A DNA stretch of 54,863 bases from Bacillota bacterium (GCA_030057555.1 JASGUU010000066.1:1-54863), one strand, 5' to 3'. Shown: positions 9,599 to 18,603, counted from the first letter of the stretch. The notes: a model not told the origin generated them from the sequence alone. Program-made: numbers and translations.

Positions 9599-9618
9599 TC
9601 ACCCGCTTCGTAGGGTGA
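9599..9618. promoter_or_regulatory. Inverted repeat, possible operator of the sugar ATPase gene
   Basis: TCACCC-N8-GGGTGA lies 78 bases upstream of the UgpC/MsmK start. On the minus strand a -10-like TATAGT follows it immediately, so a bound protein would cover the promoter spacer. The protein is unknown. The rest of 9522-9817 shows no gene. Confidence 0.45.
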
Positions 9619-9817
9619 CCATCCGCAATTATGTACAAAACTTTCGCTTCCATTTTGTTCACTTCCCGCGAAAGCCCGTAATATTTACCGAGTTATATGC
9701 AGCTGTTACCTCTGCCTCCCGCGGCGGCTTGCCAGCCCTTCTCACCCGCTCTATCATGGCAAAAGTTACGTCGGACCGGGCTCGGCTCCGGCCGGCCCGC
9801 GGTGGAGGGGAAGCTTT

Positions 9818-9888
9818 TGCATAAAATCACAGAATATGCGTGAATCTTGCATATAGACGTTGTTTTATGCAGAACAGCTTGATATTAT
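9818..9888 (+). promoter_or_regulatory. Arginine operon promoter with phased TGCA operator half-sites
   Basis: The promoter is TTGTTT (9860-9865), 17-base spacer, TATTAT (9883-9888). TGCA or near-TGCA half-sites occur at 9818, 9837 (TGCG), 9848 and 9868, separated by 19, 11 and 20 bases, so they fall on one helix face. The outer ones form the pair TGCATAAAA/TTTTATGCA, and the last lies between -35 and -10. TGCAT-based ARG boxes are known for ArgR in some high-GC Gram-positives. Binding of ArgR here is inference. Confidence 0.65.
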
Positions 9889-9926
9889 AGCGGTTCGTAT
9901 CGCTTATGACAGAGAGGATGGAAGAC

Positions 9927-10991
9927 ATGCATCAGGGGGACAAGTATCGGATTGGCATTGTCGGCGCTACGGGTTACGTGGGCATGGAGCTGGTGCGCCT
10001 TCTGGGCCGCCATCCCGGTTTTCGCATCACCGCCCTGACTTCGGTCAGCTACGAGGGGCGTCCTTTCTCGGAGATCTATCCCGCCTTCACCGGTGTGATG
10101 GATCAGACGCTGCGCACCGCCGACCCGGATTTTCTCGCGTCCGCCTGCGACCTCGTCATCACAGCCCTGCCCCACGGCGTCTCGTCCGAGATCGTGCCCC
10201 GGCTGCTGGATCGCGGTCTGCGTGTACTGGACCACAGCGGCGATTTCCGTTTTCGTGATCTCGCCACCTACGAGAACGCCTACCGTCTCAGGCATCCGCG
10301 GCCGGAACTGCTCGCCGAAGCCGTCTACGGCCTGCCCGAGCTGCACCGCGAGGCGATCCGGACCGCCCGTCTCGTCGCCAATCCCGGCTGCTATCCGACC
10401 TCGGCCATTCTGGCCATCGCCCCTCTGCTCACGGATGGTCTGATCGATGCCGACCGCCTCGTGGTCGATTCGCTCTCAGGCGTCAGTGGCGCCGGACGCC
10501 AGTCCGCCGTTGCCTACAGTTTCTGTGAGGCCGCCGAGAGCAGCCGGCCCTACGGTGTTGTCGGTCACCGCCACACAGCGGAAATGGAACAGGAGATTTC
10601 CGCCCTCGCCGGACGCCCGCTGGAGCTGGTCTTCACACCTCATCTCGTGCCGATGAAGCGCGGCATGCTGACGACCCTTTATGCCCCCTTCGCGGCCGCT
10701 ACGGACACGGTAACGGCGGAGGAGCTCTACGAGCGCTTTAATTCCTACTATAAATATGAGACCTTCGTGCGCGTGCTGCCGCCGGGGCAGCTGCCCGACA
10801 GTGCCCGCGTTACGGCCTCGAACTTCATTGACATCGGCGTCGCAGTCGACCAGCGGATGCGGATGGTGAAGGTTTTCTCCGCTCTCGACAATCTCGGCAA
10901 GGGCGCCTGCTCCCAGGCCATCCAGGCACTGAACCTGATGACCGGCTACCCGGAGACGGCCGGCATCGACCAGATCGGTATCCCCGTATAG
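9927..10991 (+). CDS. argC: N-acetyl-gamma-glutamyl-phosphate reductase
   Basis: Third step of arginine synthesis: NADPH-dependent reduction of acetylglutamyl phosphate to the semialdehyde. The N-terminal nucleotide motif (IGIVGATGYVG) and the active-site cysteine in NPGCYPTS are both present, with the conserved HLVPM segment later. I chose the ATG at 9927, nine bases after AGAGAGG; ATGs at 9906 and 9918 are in frame but give a longer tail than usual. The length of 354 residues is normal. It is first in the operon argC-argB-argD-argF behind a promoter with TGCA half-sites. Confidence 0.95.
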   Translation: MHQGDKYRIGIVGATGYVGMELVRLLGRHPGFRITALTSVSYEGRPFSEIYPAFTGVMDQTLRTADPDFLASACDLVITALPHGVSSEIVPRLLDRGLRVLDHSGDFRFRDLATYENAYRLRHPRPELLAEAVYGLPELHREAIRTARLVANPGCYPTSAILAIAPLLTDGLIDADRLVVDSLSGVSGAGRQSAVAYSFCEAAESSRPYGVVGHRHTAEMEQEISALAGRPLELVFTPHLVPMKRGMLTTLYAPFAAATDTVTAEELYERFNSYYKYETFVRVLPPGQLPDSARVTASNFIDIGVAVDQRMRMVKVFSALDNLGKGACSQAIQALNLMTGYPETAGIDQIGIPV

Positions 10992-11006
10992 AAAGCGAGA
11001 CCATAG

Positions 11007-11963
11007 ATGGCAGATCAGAATTCCGACAAGCTCCTGACCAGTGCCGACGTCCCCGAGACGCTGAAGGCACAGATACTGATTGAGGCCCTGCCCTACATCC
11101 AGAACCTGGCCGGCAAAACCGTGGTGATCAAGTACGGCGGCAACGCCATGACCAGCCCGGATCTCAAGCAGCATGTGATGGAGGACATTACGCTGCTGCG
11201 CTATGTGGGTCTGCGTCCGGTTGTCGTCCACGGCGGCGGCCCCGATATCAACCAGATGCTCGGCCGTCTCGAGATCGAGTCACGCTTCGTCGACGGTCTG
11301 CGCGTGACCGACCAGGCGACCATGGAGATTGCCCAGATGGTCCTCGTCGGCCGCACGAACAAGGAAATCGTCAGCCGTCTGCAGCGGCAGGGTGCCGCCG
11401 CCATCGGCATCAGCGGCATCGACGGTCAGCTGCTGCGCTGCCGTCCCCTGCGCCGTGAATCCGGAGGCCGTCCTGTCGACCTCGGCTTCGTCGGCGAGAT
11501 TACCCATGTCGACACCAGCGTCATCGAGCGTCTGACCGAACGCTGGATACCCGTCATCGCACCCATCGGCATGGATGAGCATGGACAGTCCTACAACATC
11601 AACGCCGATACCGTGGCCGCCGAGATTGCCGCCGCTCTCGAGGCGGAAAAGCTGATCCTGCTGACCGATGTCGAGGGTGTCATGCGCCGCGGCGAAAACG
11701 GCGACAGCGAGATTCTGCACTGGCTCGTCGACAGCGAAGCGCGCCAGCTCATCGCCGACGGCACCATCGTCGGCGGCATGATCCCGAAGGTCGAGGCCTG
11801 TATCGACGCCATCCAGCGCGGCGTCAATCGTGCCCACATCATCGACGGACGCATCCCCCACTGCCTCCTGCTCGAGATCTTCACACACCGCGGCATCGGC
11901 TCGATGTTCACCCGCCACCGCCGCCCCTTCTATCCCGGCGAGCGCGTCTGGGATCACAACTGA
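11007..11963 (+). CDS. argB: Acetylglutamate kinase
   Basis: Second step of arginine synthesis, ATP-dependent phosphorylation of N-acetylglutamate. Amino-acid-kinase fold features are clear: [10 protein letters not shown] near residue 40, the glycine-rich VVHGGGPDI near 75, and a C-terminal GGMIPKVEA segment. Length is 318 residues, slightly above average because of an N-terminal extension of the type seen in arginine-sensitive ArgB enzymes; feedback inhibition is therefore plausible but not shown. It follows argC by 15 bases. Confidence 0.95.
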   Translation: MADQNSDKLLTSADVPETLKAQILIEALPYIQNLAGKTVVIKYGGNAMTSPDLKQHVMEDITLLRYVGLRPVVVHGGGPDINQMLGRLEIESRFVDGLRVTDQATMEIAQMVLVGRTNKEIVSRLQRQGAAAIGISGIDGQLLRCRPLRRESGGRPVDLGFVGEITHVDTSVIERLTERWIPVIAPIGMDEHGQSYNINADTVAAEIAAALEAEKLILLTDVEGVMRRGENGDSEILHWLVDSEARQLIADGTIVGGMIPKVEACIDAIQRGVNRAHIIDGRIPHCLLLEIFTHRGIGSMFTRHRRPFYPGERVWDHN

Positions 11964-11974
11964 CGGGAGGGAGA

Positions 11975-13195
11975 ATGATGGAATCCACATACACGCTCGG
12001 TGATGTCCAGGCTCTGGATGCCCGCCGTCACCTGAACACATTTGGCAGCCGCCTCCCCATCCTCGCCGTCGCCGGCGAGGGCAGCTGCCTGATTGACGAA
12101 AACGGCAGACGCTATCTGGACCTCATCGGCGGCATCGCCGTCAATGTGCTGGGACACGGCAACGCCGCCCTGAGCGCAGCGCTGGCGGACCAGGCCGGGC
12201 GCCTGATCCACTGCTCGAATCTGGTCTACAACCCCTGGCAGACAGTGCTCGCGGAACGGCTCTGCGAGGCGACAGGGATGGACCGCGTCTTTTTCGCCAA
12301 CTCCGGAGCCGAGGCGAACGAGGGGGCGCTCAAGCTCGCCCGCGGCTATCACGTCGAACAGGGACGCCCGCGGGCGCGGGTGCTCTCGGCGACGGATTCC
12401 TTCCACGGCCGCACGCTGGCAACCGTGACCGCCACAGGGCAGCCGAAGTACAATCGGAAGTTTGCCCCCCTGCCTCCGGGCTTCTCCTATCTGCCCTTCG
12501 GCGATGAGGAGGCTCTCACCCAGGCCATGGATGACGACGTCGCCTGTCTGATCCTCGAACTCATCCAGGGCGAAAGTGGCATCCACCCGCTCAGCCGCGA
12601 GTATGTCGCCCTCGCGCGCCGCCTCTGTGACAAAACAGGCGCCCTCCTCGTCATCGACGAGATCCAGAGCGGCATGGGCCGTACCGGCTGCTTCACCGCC
12701 TGCCAGCTCTACGATGTCAGGCCGGACATCATGACACTGGCCAAGGGTCTCGGCGGCGGCGTCCCGATCGGCGCTCTGCTGGCAAGCGAGGAGGCGGCCC
12801 GGGGCTTCGTGCCGGGCGACCACGGATCGACCTTTGGCGGCAACCCCCTCGCCTGCCGCGCCGCCCTCACCGTTCTCGATGAATATGAGCGGCTCGGCCT
12901 CACGGCCCGCGCCGGGGAGGCGGGGAAGCGTTTCCGCGCTGCGCTGGCACCGGCCGTATCGGATGAGGGGCCGCTCGTTGAGATCCGCGGCGCCGGCCTG
13001 ATGCTCGGGCTCGAGCTCGCGACTGCGACAACCGCCGGCGGGGCTGCCGCCGTGCGCAACCGCCTGCTCGCCGAAGACGGCATACTGATCAACAGCATCG
13101 GCCAGACGACGCTGCGCCTGCTGCCGCCGCTCGTCATCACGGACGAGGAGATCGACTTTGCCTCCCGGGCGATTGTGGAAGCTTTGCAGAAATAA
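11975..13195 (+). CDS. argD: Acetylornithine aminotransferase
   Basis: PLP-dependent class III aminotransferase that forms N-acetylornithine from the semialdehyde and glutamate. Family marks include the NSGAEANEGALK segment that binds the cofactor phosphate, DEIQSGMGRTG for the aspartate contacting PLP, and the lysine in TLAKGLGGG that forms the Schiff base. Length is 406 residues. A strong ribosome site (GGGAGGGAG) lies just before ATG 11975; a second ATG follows directly. It sits 11 bases after argB in the same operon. Confidence 0.94.
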   Translation: MMESTYTLGDVQALDARRHLNTFGSRLPILAVAGEGSCLIDENGRRYLDLIGGIAVNVLGHGNAALSAALADQAGRLIHCSNLVYNPWQTVLAERLCEATGMDRVFFANSGAEANEGALKLARGYHVEQGRPRARVLSATDSFHGRTLATVTATGQPKYNRKFAPLPPGFSYLPFGDEEALTQAMDDDVACLILELIQGESGIHPLSREYVALARRLCDKTGALLVIDEIQSGMGRTGCFTACQLYDVRPDIMTLAKGLGGGVPIGALLASEEAARGFVPGDHGSTFGGNPLACRAALTVLDEYERLGLTARAGEAGKRFRAALAPAVSDEGPLVEIRGAGLMLGLELATATTAGGAAAVRNRLLAEDGILINSIGQTTLRLLPPLVITDEEIDFASRAIVEALQK

Positions 13196-13208
13196 GGAGT
13201 AACTCAGG

Positions 13209-14144
13209 ATGGAACAGCTGCCAAAGGATTTTCTTACGCTCAATGACTGGAGCCCGGAGACCATCATCCGCGCTCTCGACCTCGCCGACCGGCTGAAGGC
13301 CGAGCTGCGCGCGGGCACACCGCACCGCCTGCTCGAGGGACAGAGCCTCGGCATGATTTTTTCGAAATCCTCGACCCGCACCCGCGTATCCTTCGAGGTC
13401 GGCATCGCCCAGCTCGGCGGCCAGGGCCTCTATCTCAGCACCTCGGATATTCAGCTGGGCCGCGGCGAGACGATTCCCGACACCGCACGCACGCTCGGCC
13501 GCTTTCTCGACGGCATCATGATCCGCACCTACGCCCATCAGGACGTGGTGGAGCTCGCGCGCTGGACGCCCATACCGGTGATCAACGGTCTGACCGACCT
13601 GCTGCATCCCTGTCAGGTGCTCGCCGATCTGCAGACGATCCGCGAGGAATTCGGCCGTCTGCAGGGGCTGAAGCTGGCCTATGTCGGTGATGGCAACAAC
13701 GTGGCCAACTCGCTGCTTATCGGCTGTGCGAAGACCGGTGTCGACATCCGCGTCGCCACACCCTCGGACTATCGCCCCGATCCGCTGATCTTCGAGCAGG
13801 CCAGGGGCATCGCGGCGAAAAATGGCTCCGAGCTGCTCTGGACCAGCGATGCCCGTGCCGCGATGGAGGGCGTCGACGTGGTCTACACGGACACCTGGGT
13901 CAGCATGGGCCAGGAGGCGGAACGTGCCGAGCGGATGAAAGTCTTCCTGCCCTATCAGGTGAACCGCGAACTCTGGACGCTCGCCGGACCCGACGCCATC
14001 TTCCTGCACTGCCTGCCGGCCTACCGTGAGATGGAGGTCAGCGAGGAGATTATCGAGGGACCGATGTCACGCGTCTTCGATGAAGCCGAAAACCGCCTGC
14101 ATGCGCAGAAGGCCGTCATGGTCATGTTGATGGGCCGTGCCTGA
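13209..14144 (+). CDS. argF: Ornithine carbamoyltransferase
   Basis: Makes citrulline from ornithine and carbamoyl phosphate. The carbamoyl-phosphate site (SSTRTRVSFE) is near residue 55, the HPCQ motif near 135 and the ornithine-side FLHCLPA motif near 265, all intact. Length is 311 residues, typical of anabolic enzymes. It follows argD by 13 bases with an AAGGAG ribosome site, and its end overlaps the next gene by 8 bases. Confidence 0.95.
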   Translation: MEQLPKDFLTLNDWSPETIIRALDLADRLKAELRAGTPHRLLEGQSLGMIFSKSSTRTRVSFEVGIAQLGGQGLYLSTSDIQLGRGETIPDTARTLGRFLDGIMIRTYAHQDVVELARWTPIPVINGLTDLLHPCQVLADLQTIREEFGRLQGLKLAYVGDGNNVANSLLIGCAKTGVDIRVATPSDYRPDPLIFEQARGIAAKNGSELLWTSDARAAMEGVDVVYTDTWVSMGQEAERAERMKVFLPYQVNRELWTLAGPDAIFLHCLPAYREMEVSEEIIEGPMSRVFDEAENRLHAQKAVMVMLMGRA

Positions 14145-14712
14145 GTCGCTCTTCAGCAGTGAAGAAGTTCCCCAGAGCGGGGCAAGTCGGGCGAGCGCCA
14201 GACTGGCCGTTTCCGTCCGTGATGCCCGCTTCGAGGATGTCCCGGCCCTCTACGCTCTGCAAAGAGCGGCCATGCGCCAGTATGCCGAACGCTCTGGACT
14301 GGACCCCGATCACGCGCCGCTCGAGTCGCTCGCGGAAACGGAAGACGATGTCGCCGTCGCCGTGGCCCGCGGCGGCGTCCTCATAGCCTGCAGTCCTCAG
14401 GATCCCTACCGTCCTCTCGCCACCCTGCGCCTGGCTGTCGACAGCCATGACGTGAGGATCGTCTGGCTGACGCGCTTTGCCGTCGACCCCGAGCTGCAGG
14501 CGCGCGGGGTGGGGCGCCGCCTCTATCAGGCGGCTGTCGACTGGGCCCGGGCCGCGGGTGCGAGGCGGATCTGCCTGCACACGGCCCTCGCCAACAGCGA
14601 AACCACGGCGTTCTACACCAGTCTCGGCTTTGGCCTCCTGGAGATATCCGACACCCGTGGCTACGAGCGCGGGCTCTTCTGTCACCCGTTCGCAGACGAA
14701 GATGCATCATGA
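14137..14712 (+). CDS. GNAT-family N-acetyltransferase in the arginine operon
   Basis: Predicted acetyl-CoA-dependent transferase of 191 residues. The acetyl-CoA-binding motif A is clear (LQARGVGRRLY near residue 125), with a motif B-like ANSETTAFYTSLGF near 150. It starts with GTG inside the last codons of argF and its stop overlaps the MATE start, so it is part of the same transcript. The operon has argC, argB, argD and argF but no argJ and no classical argA, so this protein is a candidate source of N-acetylglutamate. It could instead acetylate an unrelated small molecule; the substrate cannot be read from the motifs. Confidence 0.8.
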   Translation: MPESLFSSEEVPQSGASRASARLAVSVRDARFEDVPALYALQRAAMRQYAERSGLDPDHAPLESLAETEDDVAVAVARGGVLIACSPQDPYRPLATLRLAVDSHDVRIVWLTRFAVDPELQARGVGRRLYQAAVDWARAAGARRICLHTALANSETTAFYTSLGFGLLEISDTRGYERGLFCHPFADEDAS

Positions 14713-16106
14713 CGGCGACGGATGATTTCAGCCGGGGCAGCGTGAACCGCCACATCCTGCGGCTCGCCGTGCCCATGACACTGGCCCAGCTCTGCAACAT
14801 TCTCTACAACATCGTCGACCGCATCTTCATCGGCCATATCGAGTCCGGCTCCTCCCTCGCGCTCACCGGGCTCGGTGTCGTCTTCCCGCTGCTCAGCATC
14901 ATCGCAGCCTTCGCGAACCTCGCGGGCCAGGGCGGCGCCGTCCACTTCGCCATCGCCCGCGGCCGCGGCGACGATGCCACGGCCGGGCGCATCATGGGCA
15001 ACGCCCTCGCCCTTATTCTGGGCTTCGCCCTCATCCTGATGCTGATCTCGTACGCTGCGATGGAGCCGCTGCTGCGCGCTTTTGGGGCGAGTGATGCCAG
15101 CCTCCCCTACGCCCGCGACTACCTGCGGATCTACCTGCTTGGCACCCCCGCCTCCATGATCGCCCTCGGCATGGTGCCCTTTATCAACGCCCAGGGCGCC
15201 GCCCGGGCGGCCATGATCTCCGTCGCCATCGGCGCCCTGCTCAACACCGTCCTTGACCCGCTCTTCATCTTTGTCTTCGGGATGGGCGTGCAGGGAGCGG
15301 CGCTCGCCTCGGTTCTGTCCCAGCTCGTCGCGGCCGCCTTTGTGCTGCGCTGTCTGACGGGATCACGCCTCCCACTCAGCCTCACAGCCGAACAGCTGCG
15401 GCCCGACCCCGCCCTGCTGCGGCCGATCGTGACGCTGGGACTCGCTAACTTCACCTTTCAGATCACCAACAGCGCGGTTGCGGTGGTCAGCAACACCATG
15501 CTGCTGCGCTACGGCGGTGATGTCCATGTCGCCATCCTGACCGTCCTCGCCTCCATCCGCCAGGTCATTTCAATGCCTTCGGGCGCCGTCAACACCGCCA
15601 CCCAGCCGGTGATGAGCTACAACTACGGTGCCAAAAAGCCGGGCCGCGTCCTCGCCGGCATCCGTTTCAACCTGCTCGCGGGCGGCCTCTACAACCTCGT
15701 CTTCCAGCTGCTGATTCTGGCCTTCCCCGCCGCCTTCCTCGGGCTCTTCAGCTCCGACCCCGAACTCATCCGGCTCGGTGTCACGGATACGCGGATCTAC
15801 TTTGCCGGCTTCGCCTTCATGGCTCTGCAGTTTGCCGGCCAGTCCACCTTCCTCGCCCTCGGCATGGCCCGCCATGCGATTTTCTTCTCCCTCCTGCGCA
15901 AGGCCATCCTCGTCATCCCCCTCACCCTCCTCCTCCCCGGCATCTGTGGCTTCGGAGTGCACGGTGTCTACCTCGCCGAATGCGCATCACAGTATCTCGG
16001 TGCGAGCACCTGCTTTCTGACCATGCGGCTCGGGGTCGGACGGCGCCTGCAGGCGGAGGCGGCAGCCGAAGCCGAGGCGTCAGCTGAAGCAGAGGCGGTG
16101 ACGTAG
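14709..16106 (+). CDS. MATE family efflux transporter
   Basis: Integral membrane exporter of 465 residues with about twelve hydrophobic segments in two homologous halves, using an ion gradient to expel organic compounds. The first half begins with the family pattern HILRLAVPMTLAQLCNIL and the inter-half spacing fits MATE proteins. An alanine/glutamate-rich tail ends the protein. Its ATG overlaps the GNAT stop (ATGA), which ties it to the arginine transcript; whether its substrate is related to arginine metabolism is unknown. Confidence 0.9.
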   Translation: MTATDDFSRGSVNRHILRLAVPMTLAQLCNILYNIVDRIFIGHIESGSSLALTGLGVVFPLLSIIAAFANLAGQGGAVHFAIARGRGDDATAGRIMGNALALILGFALILMLISYAAMEPLLRAFGASDASLPYARDYLRIYLLGTPASMIALGMVPFINAQGAARAAMISVAIGALLNTVLDPLFIFVFGMGVQGAALASVLSQLVAAAFVLRCLTGSRLPLSLTAEQLRPDPALLRPIVTLGLANFTFQITNSAVAVVSNTMLLRYGGDVHVAILTVLASIRQVISMPSGAVNTATQPVMSYNYGAKKPGRVLAGIRFNLLAGGLYNLVFQLLILAFPAAFLGLFSSDPELIRLGVTDTRIYFAGFAFMALQFAGQSTFLALGMARHAIFFSLLRKAILVIPLTLLLPGICGFGVHGVYLAECASQYLGASTCFLTMRLGVGRRLQAEAAAEAEASAEAEAVT

Positions 16107-16295
16107 GCACGGCTCGGAGGTGCAGCGGCCGCGCCCGGCGGCTGTGATGACAACAAAGTCACTCAGGCGAGCTGACGTTCTGCCTGACAGCGAGCGAAAG
16201 TGTGGAACTCATACGCCCTGGACAGCAAAACACATCCGAAAGCAACCCGAGCCTGTCCAGAGCGGAATTTTTGCTCAGCCGAGGCCTTGTACTGT

Positions 16296-16579
16296 GCAGT
16301 TTTTCAAGGTTCCGCGCGAAAACGGTGCGGAAGGTTGAATTTCTGCACATTTTCAGGGCGTTATGGGCAGTTTTTCAAGGTTCCGCACGAAAACGGTGCG
16401 GAAGGTTGAATTTCTGCACATTTCCAGGGCGTTATGTGCAGTTTTTCAAGGTTCCGCACGAAAACGGTGCGGAAGGTTGAAATTCTGCACATTTCCAGGG
16501 CGTTATGGGCAGTTTTTCAAGGTTCCGCGCGATAATAGTGCGGAAGGTTGAAATTTTGCACGTTCTCGGAGTTTCACGT
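16296..16579 (+). repeat. Four tandem copies of a 71-bp hairpin repeat
   Basis: Copies begin at 16296, 16367, 16438 and 16509. Each holds an 8-bp stem TTCCGCAC/GTGCGGAA around a 7-base loop (GAAAACG in the better copies), then a spacer with TTCTGCACATTT and GGGCGTTATG. The last copy is diverged and runs into a second hairpin at 16565-16592 (CTCGGAGTTT/AAACTCCGAG). Open frames across the array only reflect the repeats. It lies between the convergent MATE and sulfatase genes. I see no other copy in the window. The rest of 16107-16295 is empty. Confidence 0.9.
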
Positions 16580-16655
16580 GAAAAACTCCGAGGTTCCGCA
16601 CGCATGCAGAGCAGAATCTTGGAATTGCTGCTCATCCCAAAAGTCGCTCGAACAC

Positions 16656-16695
16656 AAAAGCAGGTCTCCGCAGCTGATAACCGCGAAAACCTGCT
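16656..16695 (-). terminator. Probable terminator of the sulfatase gene
   Basis: On the minus strand AGCAGGT pairs with ACCTGCT around an inner CGCGG/GCGG-like region, followed by TTTTGTG. It lies about 65 bases after the sulfatase stop. Confidence 0.65.
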
Positions 16696-16760
16696 GAACT
16701 ACTCACTCCCGTGCCGCTCGAAGCCTGTCGAGCCGGCACCCGCCCCCGGGTCTGCCCGAC

Positions 16761-18242
16761 TCAGGTCCGCAGGCTCGCCGTCGCGTTGCTGAGCACGGCG
16801 CTGGGCCGACGGCCGGTCACCAGCTGTCCGTCCGCGACATAGCCCTCCTCCGAACCGTCCAGCTCGCGCACCAGACAGGCGCGCAGCCCGGCGATCCGCT
16901 CCTGATAGCGCGTCTCGGCGATGGCATCATGCGTCTCGTTGGGATCAAGCGTGAGATCAAAGTACTGCTCCCGCCCCGAACCGCTGAACCAGATGTACTT
17001 GTCACGCTCCGTGACAATGAACTGCGCCGAATCCTTCCCGTCAACGACATGCTCGCCGTGGAGATATTCGCGTGTCGTCGGCTCCAGCAGGTTCTCACCG
17101 TCGAGCGGCCGGCGCGCCTCATGGCCCGCGAGCGCCCAGCAGGTCGGCAGGATATCGCGCAGCTCAGCGACGCGGTGATCAACCGTGCCGGCCCGGCCCA
17201 CATGGGCGTCAGGGCCCGTCACGATCAGCGGAATACTGATCGAGCCACGATAGGGCACGGTCTTACGAATCAGGAGGTGGTCGCCCAGGAGCTCGCCGTG
17301 GTCCGAGACGAAGATGATGACCGTATCCTCCTCGAGATCATAATGATGCAAAGCCATCAGCAGCCGCCCGATCTGATGATCAATGTGGGTGATGCAGGCG
17401 TAGTAGCCGATCTGCATCTGCCGCACCTGGTCCGGGTCGAGGGGACTCGACATGCTGTTATGCAGGCGTCCTTCGCGCTCGTGACGTTCATGGTCGTTCC
17501 AGTCACCCGTGAACGGCGGGCGCAGGGGGCGGCGGCGGTCGAGGTCGCGATAGAGTTCAAAGTAGGATGCCGGCGCATCGTAGGGAGCATGGGGACGGAC
17601 ATAGCTCACCATCAGGAAGAAGGGGTCGCGGGGATCGCGGCGGCGCAGGTAGTCGATCGAGCGTTCGGTCACCCAGTTGGTCGGGTGCAGGGCTTCCTCG
17701 TAGGGCCAGGGGTGCGCGACATAGCCGTTGCAGTCGATACCGGTGTCGGTGACATCGACATGGATGCCGCGCTGCATTTTGAGCCAGTAGTTGTAGTCGT
17801 CGGCAACCAGCTGATTCTCAACATACTGGCGCGAGGCGGCGCGATAGGCATGCAGGAAGCCGTCATGGAGCTCAACATCATCGAAACCGATGCGATTACG
17901 CAGTGGATGGACATGCATCTTCCCCACGCACCTGGTCTGGTAGCCTGCCTCGCCCAGACCTGCGGCGAGGGTGTCACCATAGTTCCAGTCAACCCGGTCC
18001 TGATAGCCGACGCGGCCGGCGTTGCGGCCCGAGAGTCCGGTGTGCAGGATGGCGCGCGCCGGCACGCAGGTGGGACAGGCGGTTACAGCGTTCGGATAGT
18101 AGATCCCGCGTGCGGCCAGACTGTCGAGATGCGGCGTTTTGACATCCGGATGACCGGCATAGCCCATGGCGTCGCCGCGCATCTCATCCACCATGATGAG
18201 CAGGATGTTCGGCTGCCGCTGTCTGTCACTATCATTGGTCAT
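16761..18242 (-). CDS. Cys-type sulfatase (arylsulfatase family)
   Basis: Predicted sulfate ester hydrolase of 493 residues. The N-terminal metal-binding start (ILLIMVDEMRGD) and the activation motif C-V-P-A-R near residue 60 are clear; the cysteine must be turned into formylglycine, in anaerobes by a radical-SAM maturase not seen here. A second metal site, SDHGELLGDH, lies near 285. There is no signal peptide, so it would act in the cytosol, perhaps on imported sulfated sugars. A strong ribosome site (GAGGAGG) precedes ATG 18242. Phosphonate or phosphodiester hydrolases of the same superfamily are an alternative. Confidence 0.85.
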   Translation of the reverse strand: MTNDSDRQRQPNILLIMVDEMRGDAMGYAGHPDVKTPHLDSLAARGIYYPNAVTACPTCVPARAILHTGLSGRNAGRVGYQDRVDWNYGDTLAAGLGEAGYQTRCVGKMHVHPLRNRIGFDDVELHDGFLHAYRAASRQYVENQLVADDYNYWLKMQRGIHVDVTDTGIDCNGYVAHPWPYEEALHPTNWVTERSIDYLRRRDPRDPFFLMVSYVRPHAPYDAPASYFELYRDLDRRRPLRPPFTGDWNDHERHEREGRLHNSMSSPLDPDQVRQMQIGYYACITHIDHQIGRLLMALHHYDLEEDTVIIFVSDHGELLGDHLLIRKTVPYRGSISIPLIVTGPDAHVGRAGTVDHRVAELRDILPTCWALAGHEARRPLDGENLLEPTTREYLHGEHVVDGKDSAQFIVTERDKYIWFSGSGREQYFDLTLDPNETHDAIAETRYQERIAGLRACLVRELDGSEEGYVADGQLVTGRRPSAVLSNATASLRT

Positions 18243-18436
18243 AAGCTACCTCCTCAATCACGGGCGCGAGCCGCATTCACATGTACGACCTGACGTGAAA
18301 TCAGTAAGGGTAGAGTATTACAGTCCACGACCTGGCGCCAGTCGAAGCTTTGGGCGAAATCATGAGCCGGGCAACAGTGTTCTGCCACTGTCGCCTGGTC
18401 AAAAAAGCGAGTTGTGATCGAACTTATTCATAAGTA

Positions 18437-18490
18437 TGCAGATTCATGCATGATCCGCAGGCAATATGCAGCCTTCTGCATATTTATGCA
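18437..18490. promoter_or_regulatory. TGCA half-sites in 10-bp phase, possible operator array
   Basis: TGCA occurs at 18437, 18447, 18467, 18477 and 18487, exactly 10 or 20 bases apart, with CGCA one base off register at 18456. The end of the array is a 14-bp perfect palindrome pattern TGCATA-TT-TATGCA (18477-18490). The half-site type matches the arginine promoter at 9818-9871. It lies about 195 bases upstream of the sulfatase ATG and just beyond the SNF2 gene end. The rest of the 18243-18603 gap shows no gene. Confidence 0.5.
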
Positions 18491-18603
18491 CGTAGAACGG
18501 CAAAACTCGATTCTTTGTCCATGGCAGATATCGTTCGCAGCATTTCACTTCCCCAACGGAAGGAAAACACCTCAGACGGCGCCGCTCAAAAGGTCACGCC
18601 CCT

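Noticed and set aside
16200-16551. Several short frames over the 71-bp repeats
   Set aside because: They only translate the tandem repeat and have no ribosome site or known family.
16296-16579. Possible CRISPR array
   Set aside because: Units are directly adjacent 71-bp repeats without unique spacers, and no cas genes are present.
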